A stretch of DNA of 23,389 nt from Micrococcales bacterium (GTDB taxonomy: Bacteria; Actinomycetota; Actinomycetes; Actinomycetales; Microbacteriaceae), in NCBI GenBank assembly GCA_947448975.1, contig CANFPR010000002.1, positions 1-23,389 of the forward strand, in the 5' to 3' direction. The position numbers were made by a program, and so were the translations under genes. This document shows, in pieces, positions 9,733-18,554 of the stretch (the first letter of the stretch is position 1; each line of letters begins with the position of its first letter). The notes below the pieces were generated by a model. It worked only from the letters and a program-made list of their open reading frames with translations. It made no database searches and was not told the DNA's origin.

Positions 9733-11003
9733 TGGCTATCGAAGTAACCCCCGGAATGTTCTCTAGTCAGCAGGTTAAGCCCAGCATGAAAGCCGGCCTG
9801 GTCATGGCAGCATTCACACTGCTTACCCTCATCACCTTCGGCTTCGGCGGTAACCCCGCGATCGTCACCTTCCAGCTCACCGAAAAGGGTCACGCACTCT
9901 CGGTTGCAGACTTCGCCGTTTCGTCTTCTGGGTTTGCCCTTCTAGTGGGCGGCCTCATGGGAGTCATCACCCTTGTGGCTACTGCGCTAACCATCCTCAA
10001 GCGCGTTGTACCGATGTGGCTTTCGCTCATCTTCGGGTTGCTCTGGGTGTCTGCCCTTCTGGGATGGCTCGCTGCCGGCAACGTGGTTCCGGTGTCGTTC
10101 ATTCTCTCTAACGCGGTGGTCTTGGCTGTGCCGATCATCCTTGGTGCACTCGGTGGCGTGATTTCGGAGCGCGTTGGCGTGGTGAACATCGCCATCGAAG
10201 GTCAGCTTCTAACCGGTGCCTTCGTTGCCTCGGTTATCGGCAGCGTCACCGACAACCTTTGGCTCGGTGTGCTGGCAGCGGCAATCGCCTCGGCAATTCT
10301 TTCTATGGCCCTAGCTTCTCTGGCAATAAAGTACTTGGTTGACCAGATCATCATCGGTGTGCTCATCAACCTTTTGGTTATCGGCGTCACCAACTTCCTC
10401 TACTCACAATGGCTGGCCAACGACGGTCAAAACGTCAACTACCCGGGTACCTTCGATGTGCTCGCGATTCCTTACCTCAGCGAGATTCCGATCATCGGCC
10501 CGGCGTTGTTTGCCAACCGCGTAACCGTTTATCTGTGCTTCATTCTTGTGCCGCTGGTTTGGTTCATGCTGTTCCGCACCAAGCTTGGCCTTCGCGCACG
10601 AGCAGTAGGCGAGCACCCTCTAGCTGCAGACACCGTTGGCATCAATGTGGCACGCACTCGCTTCTGGTGGGTAACCGCCGGTGGAGCAATCGCTGGAATC
10701 GGTGGCGCTGCGCTTTCAATCGGTAACGTCGGAGCGTTCGGTCGCGAAATGTCTGGTGGCCTCGGCTTCATCGCGCTCGCGGTGGTTATCTTGGGTCGCT
10801 GGCAGCCGTTCTATGTTTCGGCAGCCGCCCTACTGTTCGGCTTCGCCATCATCATGCGCGTGTGGGCTAACCAGGTGAGCCCAGGAATTCCAACCGACTT
10901 CATCACCATGGTGCCCTATGTTGTAACCCTCATTGCGGTTACTGGGTTCGCAGGCAAAGTTAGACCGCCGGCTGCATCTGGTGAGCCCTATACCAAGGGA
11001 TAG
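9732..11003 (+). CDS. ABC importer permease 2 (BPD_transp_2 family, NupQ-like)
   Basis: A polytopic membrane protein of 423 residues, the second permease of the importer. It has an extra N-terminal region with several helices (about residues 20-135) before the conserved core, which begins with GALGGVISERVGVVNIAIEG, a hallmark of this subfamily. Near residues 265-310 comes LFRTKLGLRARAVGEHP and then a Thr-Val-Gly-Ile segment, as in relatives. It starts on TAATG with a 1-nt overlap. No nucleoside catabolic gene (cytidine deaminase, phosphorylase) follows, unlike many BMP operons. The gene ends facing the MFS transporter with a 19-bp gap and no clear terminator. Confidence 0.92.
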   Translation: MAIEVTPGMFSSQQVKPSMKAGLVMAAFTLLTLITFGFGGNPAIVTFQLTEKGHALSVADFAVSSSGFALLVGGLMGVITLVATALTILKRVVPMWLSLIFGLLWVSALLGWLAAGNVVPVSFILSNAVVLAVPIILGALGGVISERVGVVNIAIEGQLLTGAFVASVIGSVTDNLWLGVLAAAIASAILSMALASLAIKYLVDQIIIGVLINLLVIGVTNFLYSQWLANDGQNVNYPGTFDVLAIPYLSEIPIIGPALFANRVTVYLCFILVPLVWFMLFRTKLGLRARAVGEHPLAADTVGINVARTRFWWVTAGGAIAGIGGAALSIGNVGAFGREMSGGLGFIALAVVILGRWQPFYVSAAALLFGFAIIMRVWANQVSPGIPTDFITMVPYVVTLIAVTGFAGKVRPPAASGEPYTKG

Positions 11004-11022
11004 CTAGCCGTTTAGGAAGCGC

Positions 11023-12258
11023 TTAGGCTTTCTGCTTTCTAATGGCTAGACCGGTAATCGCAACGGCGATGCAAACCGGAATCAGTGCAGCCATGTTTAG
11101 GCCAAAGAATGCACCAACTGCAAGGATGCTGCCGCTGACCGCGCCACCGATTGCGCCAGCCAACATCATGGCCGAGTCGCTGACACCCTGAACATTGGTC
11201 TTTTGGTCAACCGGCACCGATTCGGCCAACAGCGCCGAACCAGAAACGGTTGCGGCCGACCATCCCAGCCCAAGCAAGAACAGACCGATTCCGACGCTCG
11301 TGAAGCTCTCAGAACCAAAACCGGCAATCAGTAGCGATGCAACGAGCACCGCTTGGCCGATGAGCACAGTGGTGATTTTGCCTAGTCGGTCGGCGAGCCA
11401 ACCGAAAACGGGGGAGAAGGCGTACATTCCGGCAATGTGAATGCTGATGGTGAAACCGACCAGCGAAAGCACAGCGCCGTGGTGTTCCATGTGCACCGGC
11501 GTCATCGACATCACCGAGACCATCACCATGTGGCTGAGCGAGATTACCGCCACTGCATAGCTGGCTTTGGGGTTTGCCTTGAGGGCACGGAAGGCGGCCG
11601 CAAACGACCGCTTTGCAGCCGGCTGGTCTGACTTTGGAGCCGTTTGCATTGCAACCAACAGTGGGTCTGGCCGAAGCCCAAACCAGAAGGTGAGCGTGGC
11701 CAGAATCTGGGCCGTGATGGTGATTAGAAAAGGCCCGGTCATTGATGGCATGCCAAGTGCGTTACCGATTACTTCGCCGGGGCCAAATAGGTTTGGGCCA
11801 ATCACGGCTCCAAAGGTGGTTGCCCACACCACCAGCGACAGGTCTTTGCCCTTGGTTTTAGAACTAGGAAGATCGGTGGCGGCGAATCGTGCCTGAAGGC
11901 CGGTGGCAGAGCCAGCACCTAATAGAAACAGGCCGAGTAGCAGCACCCACAGTTGCATCGTTGCGGCTGCGACGATAACCAAAGTTGCACCGCTGATGGC
12001 CAACGCGGCACCAGTTGCAAGAGCTTTGCGACGGCCAGCGCGGTAGGCGATGCGGCTTAGCGGAATTGCCCAAGTGGCAGCGCCAAGAGTAGAAAAAGTT
12101 GCTGCCGCGCCACTCCACGAGGCAGATCCCGAAATGTGTTCGGCCAGCAGGGCACCAATCGAAAGGGTTGAACCCAGACCGAAGCCCGATAACACCTGTC
12201 CGGCAGTTAAAACCTTGACGGTGCGGCGTTGAAGTAGCTCTAGGGCGTCGTTGTTCAC
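11023..12258 (-). CDS. Major facilitator superfamily transporter, substrate unknown
   Basis: A 411-residue integral membrane protein whose hydrophobicity fits 12 helices. Between helices 2 and 3 it has SRIAYRAGRRKAL, a recognisable MFS motif A lacking the usual Asp. A central loop (about residues 205-225) rich in Lys, Pro and Ala separates the halves, and a second, better motif A (GWLADRLGK) follows in the C-terminal half. The GTG start (12258-12256) lies 6 nt after a TAGGCT -10 element and has no Shine-Dalgarno, so it is probably leaderless. It is divergent from leuC and convergent with the BMP permease. Drug, sugar or amino-acid transport cannot be told apart from this sequence. Confidence 0.87.
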   Translation of the reverse strand: MNNDALELLQRRTVKVLTAGQVLSGFGLGSTLSIGALLAEHISGSASWSGAAATFSTLGAATWAIPLSRIAYRAGRRKALATGAALAISGATLVIVAAATMQLWVLLLGLFLLGAGSATGLQARFAATDLPSSKTKGKDLSLVVWATTFGAVIGPNLFGPGEVIGNALGMPSMTGPFLITITAQILATLTFWFGLRPDPLLVAMQTAPKSDQPAAKRSFAAAFRALKANPKASYAVAVISLSHMVMVSVMSMTPVHMEHHGAVLSLVGFTISIHIAGMYAFSPVFGWLADRLGKITTVLIGQAVLVASLLIAGFGSESFTSVGIGLFLLGLGWSAATVSGSALLAESVPVDQKTNVQGVSDSAMMLAGAIGGAVSGSILAVGAFFGLNMAALIPVCIAVAITGLAIRKQKA

Positions 12259-12270
12259 TGTGCCAGCCTA
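12259..12270 (-). promoter_or_regulatory. Leaderless -10 element of the MFS gene
   Basis: TAGGCT (12270-12265 on the minus strand) is followed by GGCACA and then the GTG start. The spacing puts the expected RNA start at the start codon. No good -35 is seen at 16-18 bp. Confidence 0.45.
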
Positions 12271-12282
12271 CGCCTCAGCGGG

Positions 12283-12317
12283 TAAACTTAGAGCTCAACC
12301 GATTTGTAAGGTGAGTA
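12283..12317 (+). promoter_or_regulatory. Candidate promoter -10 and ribosome binding site of the leuC operon
   Basis: TAAACT at 12283-12288 is a -10 candidate that would start the RNA near 12295. This leaves a leader of about 23 nt containing AAGGTGAG (12308-12315) close to the ATG at 12318. So leuC, unlike the divergent MFS gene, appears to be leadered. No -35 consensus is clear. The leader is too short for a leucine attenuator. Confidence 0.4.
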
Positions 12318-13739
12318 ATGTCTTCTGCGCCGCTGACTCTGGCCGAAAAGGTTTGGAACGACCACTTGGTGGTTAAGGGTGAAAACGGGTCGCCCGACCT
12401 GCTTTACATCGACCTACACCTCGTTCACGAAGTAACCAGCCCTCAAGCATTCGACGGCCTGCGCCTTGCTGGCCGCCCGGTTCGCCGCCCAGACCTAACC
12501 ATTGCAACCGAAGACCACAACACTCCAACCTGGGACATCGACAAGCCAATCGCCGACATCACCAGCCGCACCCAAATCGAAGCCCTACGCAAGAACGCCG
12601 CAGAATTTGGCATCCGCATTCACTCGCTTGGCGACGTCGATCAGGGAATCGTTCACGTGGTTGGCCCGCAGCTCGGCCTCACCATGCCGGGCATCACCGT
12701 AGTCTGTGGCGATTCACACACCTCAACCCACGGCGCTTTTGGAGCGTTGGCAATGGGTATCGGCACCAGCGAAGTTGAGCATGTGCTCGCAACGCAGACC
12801 CTCCCGCTAAAAGCTTTCAAAACCATGGCAATCAACGTCGAGGGCACTTTGCGCCCTGGCGTGACCGCCAAAGACATCATCTTGGCCGTTATCGCCAAGA
12901 TCGGCACCGGCGGCGGGCAGGGTTACGTTCTCGAATACCGTGGCAGCGCCATCCGTGCACTTTCGATGGAAGCTCGCATGACGATTTGCAACATGTCGAT
13001 CGAGGCCGGTGCCCGTGCTGGAATGGTTGCACCAGACCAAATCACCTTCGACTACCTCAAGGGCCGCCCGCATGCACCCGAAGGCGCCGACTGGGATGCC
13101 GCGGTTGAATACTGGAAGACCCTGCCAACCGATGCCGGCGCAAAGTTTGATGCCGAAGTTTTCTTGGATGCCAACACGCTCGACCCTTTCGTAACCTGGG
13201 GTACCAACCCAGGCCAGGGTGTTTCGTTGCTAGATGTTGTGCCAAGCCCCGACGACTTCAGCGACCCGAACGACAAGGCCGCCGCCGAGCGTGCCCTCGA
13301 GTACATGGATCTAACCCCGGGCACCAAGATGAAAGACATTCGTGTCGACACCGTGTTCTTGGGTTCGTGCACAAACAGCCGCATCGAAGATCTTCGAGCA
13401 GCAGCATCGATCATCAAGGGCAAGACCAAGGCCGATGGCGTTCGCATGATGGTTGTGCCGGGTTCGGCAAAGGTGCGCCTGCAGGCCGAATCTGAAGGTC
13501 TCGACCAGGTTTTCAAAGACTTCGGTGCCGAATGGCGCTTTGCGGGTTGCTCAATGTGCCTCGGAATGAACCCCGACCAACTGGCACCGGGAGAGCGCGC
13601 GGCCAGCACTTCAAACCGTAACTTCGAAGGCCGCCAAGGTAAGGGTTCACGCACTCACCTGGTGTCGCCACTCGTGGCTGCAGCAACCGCAATTCGCGGC
13701 ACACTCTCTAGCCCAGCCGACCTCGAGGGAGCCAACTAA
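12318..13739 (+). CDS. leuC: 3-isopropylmalate dehydratase large subunit
   Basis: Aconitase-family [4Fe-4S] enzyme that, with LeuD, converts 2-isopropylmalate to 3-isopropylmalate in leucine synthesis. At 473 residues it is of normal length. Cluster ligands are Cys351 (GSCTNSR), Cys411 and Cys414 (GCSMCLG). The substrate-site segment [14 protein letters not shown] is present. It is the first gene of the run leuC-leuD-murA-plsC-gpsA-ddl, with AAGGTGAG upstream. It overlaps leuD by 1 nt (TAATG), as expected for two subunits made in equal amounts. Confidence 0.98.
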   Translation: MSSAPLTLAEKVWNDHLVVKGENGSPDLLYIDLHLVHEVTSPQAFDGLRLAGRPVRRPDLTIATEDHNTPTWDIDKPIADITSRTQIEALRKNAAEFGIRIHSLGDVDQGIVHVVGPQLGLTMPGITVVCGDSHTSTHGAFGALAMGIGTSEVEHVLATQTLPLKAFKTMAINVEGTLRPGVTAKDIILAVIAKIGTGGGQGYVLEYRGSAIRALSMEARMTICNMSIEAGARAGMVAPDQITFDYLKGRPHAPEGADWDAAVEYWKTLPTDAGAKFDAEVFLDANTLDPFVTWGTNPGQGVSLLDVVPSPDDFSDPNDKAAAERALEYMDLTPGTKMKDIRVDTVFLGSCTNSRIEDLRAAASIIKGKTKADGVRMMVVPGSAKVRLQAESEGLDQVFKDFGAEWRFAGCSMCLGMNPDQLAPGERAASTSNRNFEGRQGKGSRTHLVSPLVAAATAIRGTLSSPADLEGAN

Positions 13740-14341
13740 TGGAAAAGTTTGAAACCTACACCGGTGTTGGCGTTCCGCTGCGCCGCAGCAACGTCGACAC
13801 CGACCAGATCATCCCAGCCGTCTACCTAAAGCGCATCACCAAGACCGGTTTCGAAGATGCCCTGTTCGCAGCCTGGCGCAATGATCCCGAGTTCATTCTG
13901 AATCAGGATGCCTACCGAAACGGTTCGGTGCTTTTCGCCGGCCCAGACTTTGGCACCGGTTCTAGCCGCGAGCACGCCGTCTGGGCGCTGCGCGATTACG
14001 GCTTCAAGGCGGTTTTCTCATCTAAGTTCGCCGACATTTTTAGAGGCAACTCGGGCAAGCAGGGTTTGGTTACCGGCATCATCTCCGATGCCGACATCGA
14101 AAAGATTTGGCAAGCCCTCGAGGCTAACCCTGGGCTTGAAGCCACGGTCGACCTGGTTGCCAAGACAGTTGCGGTAGCCGACATCCGTGTTGAATTCGAG
14201 ATTGACGAATACACTAGGTGGCGTCTACTTGAAGGGCTCGATGACATCGGGCTCACCCTGCGAGACGAACAGTCGATCACCGACTTTGAGGCGAAACGAG
14301 AGGCTTGGCGCCCCAAGACTCTCCCGGCCAAAGGAGCCTAA
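13739..14341 (+). CDS. leuD: 3-isopropylmalate dehydratase small subunit
   Basis: A 200-residue swivel-domain partner of LeuC. It has [17 protein letters not shown] near the N-terminus, [17 protein letters not shown] (substrate-binding GSSREHA motif), [14 protein letters not shown] and a C-terminal [11 protein letters not shown], all typical. It starts on the last base of the leuC stop codon and ends on the first base of the murA start codon, so translation of the three genes is probably coupled. Confidence 0.98.
   Translation: MEKFETYTGVGVPLRRSNVDTDQIIPAVYLKRITKTGFEDALFAAWRNDPEFILNQDAYRNGSVLFAGPDFGTGSSREHAVWALRDYGFKAVFSSKFADIFRGNSGKQGLVTGIISDADIEKIWQALEANPGLEATVDLVAKTVAVADIRVEFEIDEYTRWRLLEGLDDIGLTLRDEQSITDFEAKREAWRPKTLPAKGA
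14331..14336 (+). promoter_or_regulatory. Shine-Dalgarno that fixes the murA start
   Basis: AAGGAG lies 4 nt before the ATG at 14341 (TAATG overlap with leuD). It supports this start over an upstream in-frame ATG at 14305, which would add 12 unlikely residues. Confidence 0.7.
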
Positions 14342-15654
14342 TGAGCCAGATCACCGTTAAAGGTGGAAAGCCGCTGGTGGGTCGAGTAGACGTTCGTGGC
14401 GCTAAAAACCTAGTAACCAAGGCCATGGTCGCCGCCCTGCTCGGCGACACCGCCAGCGAATTGCGCGAAGTGCCGCACATCAGCGACGTTGAAGTTGTTT
14501 CGAGCCTGCTCAAGCTTCACGGCGTTCTGATCACCCACGACGACGCTGGCGTCATGACCCTCGACCCGTCGAACGTAAAGTCGGCCCGCATGGTCGACAT
14601 CGACGCACACGCCGGTTCGTCGCGCATCCCGATTCTTTTCTGTGGCCCGCTGTTGCACCAACTCGGCGAGGCCTTCATTCCAAACCTCGGTGGCTGCTTC
14701 ATTGGCGACCGACCAATCGATTTCCACTTGGATGTTCTGCGCAACTTTGGCGCAGTAATCGACAAGGCTGAGAATGGCATTCGCATCAGCGCACCTAACG
14801 GGTTACACGGCGCAAAGATTGAGCTGCCATACCCGAGCGTTGGAGCAACCGAGCAGGTTCTGCTCACCTCGGTTCGCGCCGAAGGTGTTACCGAACTCAG
14901 CGGCGCTGCCGTTGAACCAGAAATCATGGACCTCATCGCCATCTTGCAAAAGATGGGTGCAATCATCTCGGTTGACACCGACCGCGTGATTCGCATCGAA
15001 GGCGTAAAGAGCCTCGGCGGCTACAACCACAGCGCACTTTTCGACCGCAACGAAGCAGCCTCTTGGGCTGCCGCGGCACTGGCAACCAACGGCGACATTT
15101 TTGTTGGCGGGGCTCGTCAGCAAGAAATGATGACCTTCCTAAACGTATTCCGCAAAGTTGGGGGCGCGTTCGATATTCACGATGACGGCATTCGCTTCTA
15201 CCACCCGGGCGGCGATCTTCAGCCTGTGGTTATCGAAACCGACGTGCATCCTGGCTTTATGACCGACTGGCAACAGCCGCTGGTGGTTGCTCTAACCCAA
15301 GCCAAGGGCCTTTCGATCGTTCACGAGACGGTTTACGAAAACCGATTTGGCTTCACCGATGCTCTCGTGCAAATGGGCGCTCAGATTCAGATTTACCGCG
15401 AGTGTTTGGGCGGGCACCCCTGCCGATTCGGTCAGCGAAACTTTAACCACTCGGCCGTAATCTCTGGGCCAACCGCGTTGCACGGCGCCGACATTCGGGT
15501 GCCAGACCTTCGCGGTGGTTTTAGCCACATGGTTGCAGCACTAGCCGCCGAAGGTGTATCAAACGTCACCAACGTTCAGCTCATCTCTAGAGGTTACGAG
15601 CATTTCTTGGCCAAACTCGAGGCGCTCGGGGCCGACTTCACCTATACGGAGTAA
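14341..15654 (+). CDS. murA: UDP-N-acetylglucosamine 1-carboxyvinyltransferase
   Basis: Transfers enolpyruvate from PEP to UDP-GlcNAc, the first committed step of peptidoglycan synthesis, in the cytoplasm. It has 437 residues, slightly longer than the usual 420 or so. GAKN with Lys22-Asn23 is in the standard place. The catalytic loop reads LGGCFIGDRPID with Cys119, the residue attacked by fosfomycin. The Asp equivalent to the catalytic Asp305 lies in MTDWQQPL and the late Arg in VPDLRGGFSH. Mycobacterial MurA has Asp in place of this Cys, so this enzyme is expected to be fosfomycin-sensitive. It sits in the leuCD operon, 3 nt before plsC. Confidence 0.96.
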   Translation: MSQITVKGGKPLVGRVDVRGAKNLVTKAMVAALLGDTASELREVPHISDVEVVSSLLKLHGVLITHDDAGVMTLDPSNVKSARMVDIDAHAGSSRIPILFCGPLLHQLGEAFIPNLGGCFIGDRPIDFHLDVLRNFGAVIDKAENGIRISAPNGLHGAKIELPYPSVGATEQVLLTSVRAEGVTELSGAAVEPEIMDLIAILQKMGAIISVDTDRVIRIEGVKSLGGYNHSALFDRNEAASWAAAALATNGDIFVGGARQQEMMTFLNVFRKVGGAFDIHDDGIRFYHPGGDLQPVVIETDVHPGFMTDWQQPLVVALTQAKGLSIVHETVYENRFGFTDALVQMGAQIQIYRECLGGHPCRFGQRNFNHSAVISGPTALHGADIRVPDLRGGFSHMVAALAAEGVSNVTNVQLISRGYEHFLAKLEALGADFTYTE

Positions 15655-15657
15655 CTG

Positions 15658-16461
15658 ATGGCTAAAAAGAAATCCGGCGACTTTTTGAAGATGCCCAAGA
15701 TTCACAAGAATGAGCCCAACTTCGCGACCCGCATAGTTGCAAATTTGCTCGGTGGCTTCGTTCGAGTCTTGTTTCGCACCAAGGTTGAAGGGCTAGAAAA
15801 CCTTCCAAAGACTGGCGGCTACGTGCTGGCAGCCAATCACGTAACCTACCTCGACGCCCTGGCTGTCGCCTACATGGTTTACTTCCAGGCTCGTCGCACC
15901 CCGCACTTTTTGGCTAAGGGAAATCTCTTCAAAGCAAAATTTGTGGGCGACATTCTTATCGCCTGCGAGCAGGTGCCGGTTTACCGAGGCGGCCACTCAA
16001 ACCGCGAACCCATGGATGCTGCGCACGCCGTGCTCGAAGCCGGCCGCGTAATCACGATTTTTCCGGAGGGCACGCTAACTCGTGAACCAAACGGTTGGCC
16101 GATGCGAGGCAAGATCGGCGCGCTAAAGCTTGCGCTCGACTGTAATGTTCCGTTCATCCCGATGGCTCAGTGGGGCAGCGAACAGGTGCTCGCCACCTAT
16201 TCGAAGAAACTTCGACCAAAACCTTGGCACCCTGTGCGCATGATCATTGGCAAACCACTCGACCTCGATAAATATCGTGGCCGCAAACTCACCAACTCAG
16301 AGTTCACCGAAGTAACCGAGTTGGCGATGCGCGAGATCATCAAACTAACCGAAGTGCTTCGAGGCGAGAAAGCCCCAGAAGGCATCTTTGACCCGCGCGA
16401 TCACGGCCTAGCCGAATACGGAAACTTCAAAAAAGAGCCCAAGAAGCAGGTGGGCGAATGA
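15658..16461 (+). CDS. plsC: 1-acyl-sn-glycerol-3-phosphate acyltransferase family protein
   Basis: Membrane-associated acyltransferase of 267 residues that probably makes phosphatidic acid from lysophosphatidic acid. The catalytic NHxxxxD motif is NHVTYLD (Asn60-His61, Asp66) and the glycerol-phosphate-binding motif is FPEGT (135-139). The N-terminus is Lys-rich, followed by an amphipathic/hydrophobic stretch near 22-40. It starts 3 nt after the murA stop, with GGAG at 15648-15651, and overlaps gpsA by 4 nt (ATGA). Coupling with gpsA, which makes glycerol-3-phosphate, supports a role in phospholipid synthesis. Actinobacteria often have several PlsC paralogues, so the exact acyl acceptor is less certain. 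Confidence 0.9.
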   Translation: MAKKKSGDFLKMPKIHKNEPNFATRIVANLLGGFVRVLFRTKVEGLENLPKTGGYVLAANHVTYLDALAVAYMVYFQARRTPHFLAKGNLFKAKFVGDILIACEQVPVYRGGHSNREPMDAAHAVLEAGRVITIFPEGTLTREPNGWPMRGKIGALKLALDCNVPFIPMAQWGSEQVLATYSKKLRPKPWHPVRMIIGKPLDLDKYRGRKLTNSEFTEVTELAMREIIKLTEVLRGEKAPEGIFDPRDHGLAEYGNFKKEPKKQVGE

Positions 16462-17462
16462 CAACTCGCGTAGCCGTCATGGGTGCCGGTTCGTGGGGCA
16501 CCACCTTCGCCAAGGTTCTTGCCGACGCCGGTAACGACGTTATTCTTTGGGCTCGTCGCCCAGATTTGGCCGACGAAATCAACCAGGAGCACAGAAACGG
16601 CGACTACCTGCCTGGCATCGAGTTACCTGAGGGCTTGAAGGCATCGTCAGATGTTGCGCAAGTGCTCGCCGGTGCCGAACAGGTTTATCTGGCCGTACCA
16701 TCGCAGTCGCTTCGTTCAAACCTCCTGGAGTGGCAGGGACTGATTGCCGAAGATGCCATTCTGGTGAGCCTCATGAAGGGTGTCGAAAAAGACACTGGCT
16801 TGCGAATGAGCGAGGTGATTGCCGAGGTTACCGGGTTTGACCTAGACCAAATTTGTGTCGTGAGCGGCCCTAACCTTTCGCTCGAGATTGCTGCCGAGCA
16901 ACCAACCGCATCGGTAGCGGCCTGCAAGTCGCTCGACAACGCTGAAGCCGTTGCCAAAGCTTCTTCGAACGCCTACTTCACCACGTTCACCAACACCGAT
17001 GTGATTGGCACCGAGTTTGGCGGAATTCTCAAGAATCTAATTGCTGTGGCAATCGGTATCGTCAACGGTGTTGGCTATGGCCAAAACACCAAGGCATCGA
17101 TCATGACCAGAGGCCTAGCCGAAATCTCGCGGTTCGCGGTGGCACACGGCGCGAAGTCGAAAACCATGAATGGCCTAGCCGGTCTTGGCGACCTAATCGC
17201 AACCGCCGAATCGCCACTTTCGCGCAACCACAAGGCCGGTGAAATGCTCGGCAAGGGCTACCGACTCAACGAGGTAATCAAGCGCCTATCGCAAACCGCC
17301 GAAGGTCTCGCTTCGATTGCGCCAGTGCTGGCACTTGCCGAAGCGAAGGGCATCAAGATGCCGATCGTCGAACAGGTTTATCAGGTGATGCAGGGCAAGA
17401 TGCATCCACGTGAAATAGCCCCTCACCTAACCCACGAGTCAGACGAACCTCAGGGGGAGTAG
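16458..17462 (+). CDS. gpsA: Glycerol-3-phosphate dehydrogenase [NAD(P)+]
   Basis: Reduces dihydroxyacetone phosphate to sn-glycerol-3-phosphate for phospholipids. It has 334 residues, the usual length. The Rossmann motif GAGSWGTTFA is at the N-terminus, with WARR as the nucleotide-preference segment. SGPN and FGGILKNLIAVAIGI carry the catalytic Lys. The C-terminal NGLAGLGDLIATAES and SRNHKAGEMLGKG are family hallmarks. It starts inside the plsC stop (ATGA) and its stop is directly followed by the ddl start with no spacing. Confidence 0.98.
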   Translation: MTTRVAVMGAGSWGTTFAKVLADAGNDVILWARRPDLADEINQEHRNGDYLPGIELPEGLKASSDVAQVLAGAEQVYLAVPSQSLRSNLLEWQGLIAEDAILVSLMKGVEKDTGLRMSEVIAEVTGFDLDQICVVSGPNLSLEIAAEQPTASVAACKSLDNAEAVAKASSNAYFTTFTNTDVIGTEFGGILKNLIAVAIGIVNGVGYGQNTKASIMTRGLAEISRFAVAHGAKSKTMNGLAGLGDLIATAESPLSRNHKAGEMLGKGYRLNEVIKRLSQTAEGLASIAPVLALAEAKGIKMPIVEQVYQVMQGKMHPREIAPHLTHESDEPQGE

Positions 17463-18554
17463 ATGGCTAAAACTCGCGTCTTGCTGCTTTTCGGTGGCCG
17501 TTCATCGGAGCACTCGATCTCTTGCGCAACCGCAGCCGGCGTAATGGGTGCGATCGACCGCAACCGTTTTGAGTTGGTTCCAGTTGGCATCACCCGCGGC
17601 GGCACGCTCGTTCCGGTGGCCGACGACGCCGCAAAATGGGCACTCACCGAAGGCGAACTTCCGACCGTTGAGTTTGCTGGCACCAAGTGCATTTGGCCCG
17701 AGCTGGGCGACAAAGAACTTCGCACCATCGACGAAACCGGCAAAGTAGATTCACTCGGTGAAATCGATGTAGTTTTTCCGGTGCTGCACGGCCCTTACGG
17801 CGAGGATGGCACCATCCAGGGGCTACTCGAACTGCTAGACATGCCTTACGTAGGTAACGGAGTTTTTGCGTCAGCAGCCGGCATGGATAAAGAATTTACG
17901 AAGGCACTGTTTCAGGCTGCCGGTATTCCGGTAACTCCGCACGTGGTTATTCGCGAACGCCAATGGCTAAACGATCCGGAGCATGCACTGGCAGACGTGA
18001 AAAAACTTGGCGCGCTTCCGCTTTTTGTGAAGCCGGCCCGCGCGGGATCATCGGTTGGTGTTTCTAAGGTGAGCGACATGGCGGAGTTTGCCGACGCCGT
18101 GGCCCTAGCCCTAGACAACGACAACAAGGTTGTTGTTGAGCGAGGTTTGGTCGGCCGCGAGGTTGAGTGCGCAGTTTTGGGCGGTCGCGACGGCAAGCGA
18201 GCACGCGTTTCGGTAGCCGGTGAAATCATTGTTACCGGTCGCGACTTTTACGACTTCGAAGCCAAGTACCGCGACGAATCTTCGGTTGAGTTGGTTGTGC
18301 CAGCCGACCTAACCCCGGCTCAACTAGATGAGATGCAGTCGATTGCTCGCCGAGCGTTTGAGGCTATCGGTGGCGCTGGCTTGGCGCGCGTCGACTTCTT
18401 CTTGACTAAAGACGGATTCTTCGTAAACGAGATCAACACCATGCCGGGTTTCACCCCGCTATCGATGTTCCCAATGCTTTGGCAGGCTAGCGGAATCGCC
18501 TATGCCAACCTGATCTCTGAGCTAATCGACCTAGCCCTCGAGGGGCATCTCTAA
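17463..18554 (+). CDS. ddl: D-alanine--D-alanine ligase
   Basis: ATP-grasp enzyme of 363 residues that joins two D-alanines for the peptidoglycan precursor. LFGGRSSEHSIS near the N-terminus, HGPYGEDGTIQGLLE, KPARAGSSVGVSKV, FYDFEAKY and NEINTMPGFTPLSM are all present. The Lys-Tyr pair in FEAKY is the arrangement of D-Ala-D-Ala ligases; the His of Van-type depsipeptide ligases is absent. It is the last gene of the run. Translation can start right after the gpsA stop, with GGGGGAG (17454-17460) as ribosome site. Its 3' end overlaps the end of the DUF3515 gene on the other strand by 4 nt. Confidence 0.97.
   Translation: MAKTRVLLLFGGRSSEHSISCATAAGVMGAIDRNRFELVPVGITRGGTLVPVADDAAKWALTEGELPTVEFAGTKCIWPELGDKELRTIDETGKVDSLGEIDVVFPVLHGPYGEDGTIQGLLELLDMPYVGNGVFASAAGMDKEFTKALFQAAGIPVTPHVVIRERQWLNDPEHALADVKKLGALPLFVKPARAGSSVGVSKVSDMAEFADAVALALDNDNKVVVERGLVGREVECAVLGGRDGKRARVSVAGEIIVTGRDFYDFEAKYRDESSVELVVPADLTPAQLDEMQSIARRAFEAIGGAGLARVDFFLTKDGFFVNEINTMPGFTPLSMFPMLWQASGIAYANLISELIDLALEGHL

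Noticed and set aside
13052..13654. A 200-codon minus-strand open frame opposite leuC
   Set aside because: It covers the iron-sulfur ligand region of leuC, is rich in Arg, Ser and Pro, and has no family signature. Shadow frame.
14305..14340. Upstream ATG for murA
   Set aside because: It would overlap leuD by 37 bp and add 12 residues. The TAATG start at 14341 has AAGGAG and places Lys22 as in known MurA proteins.
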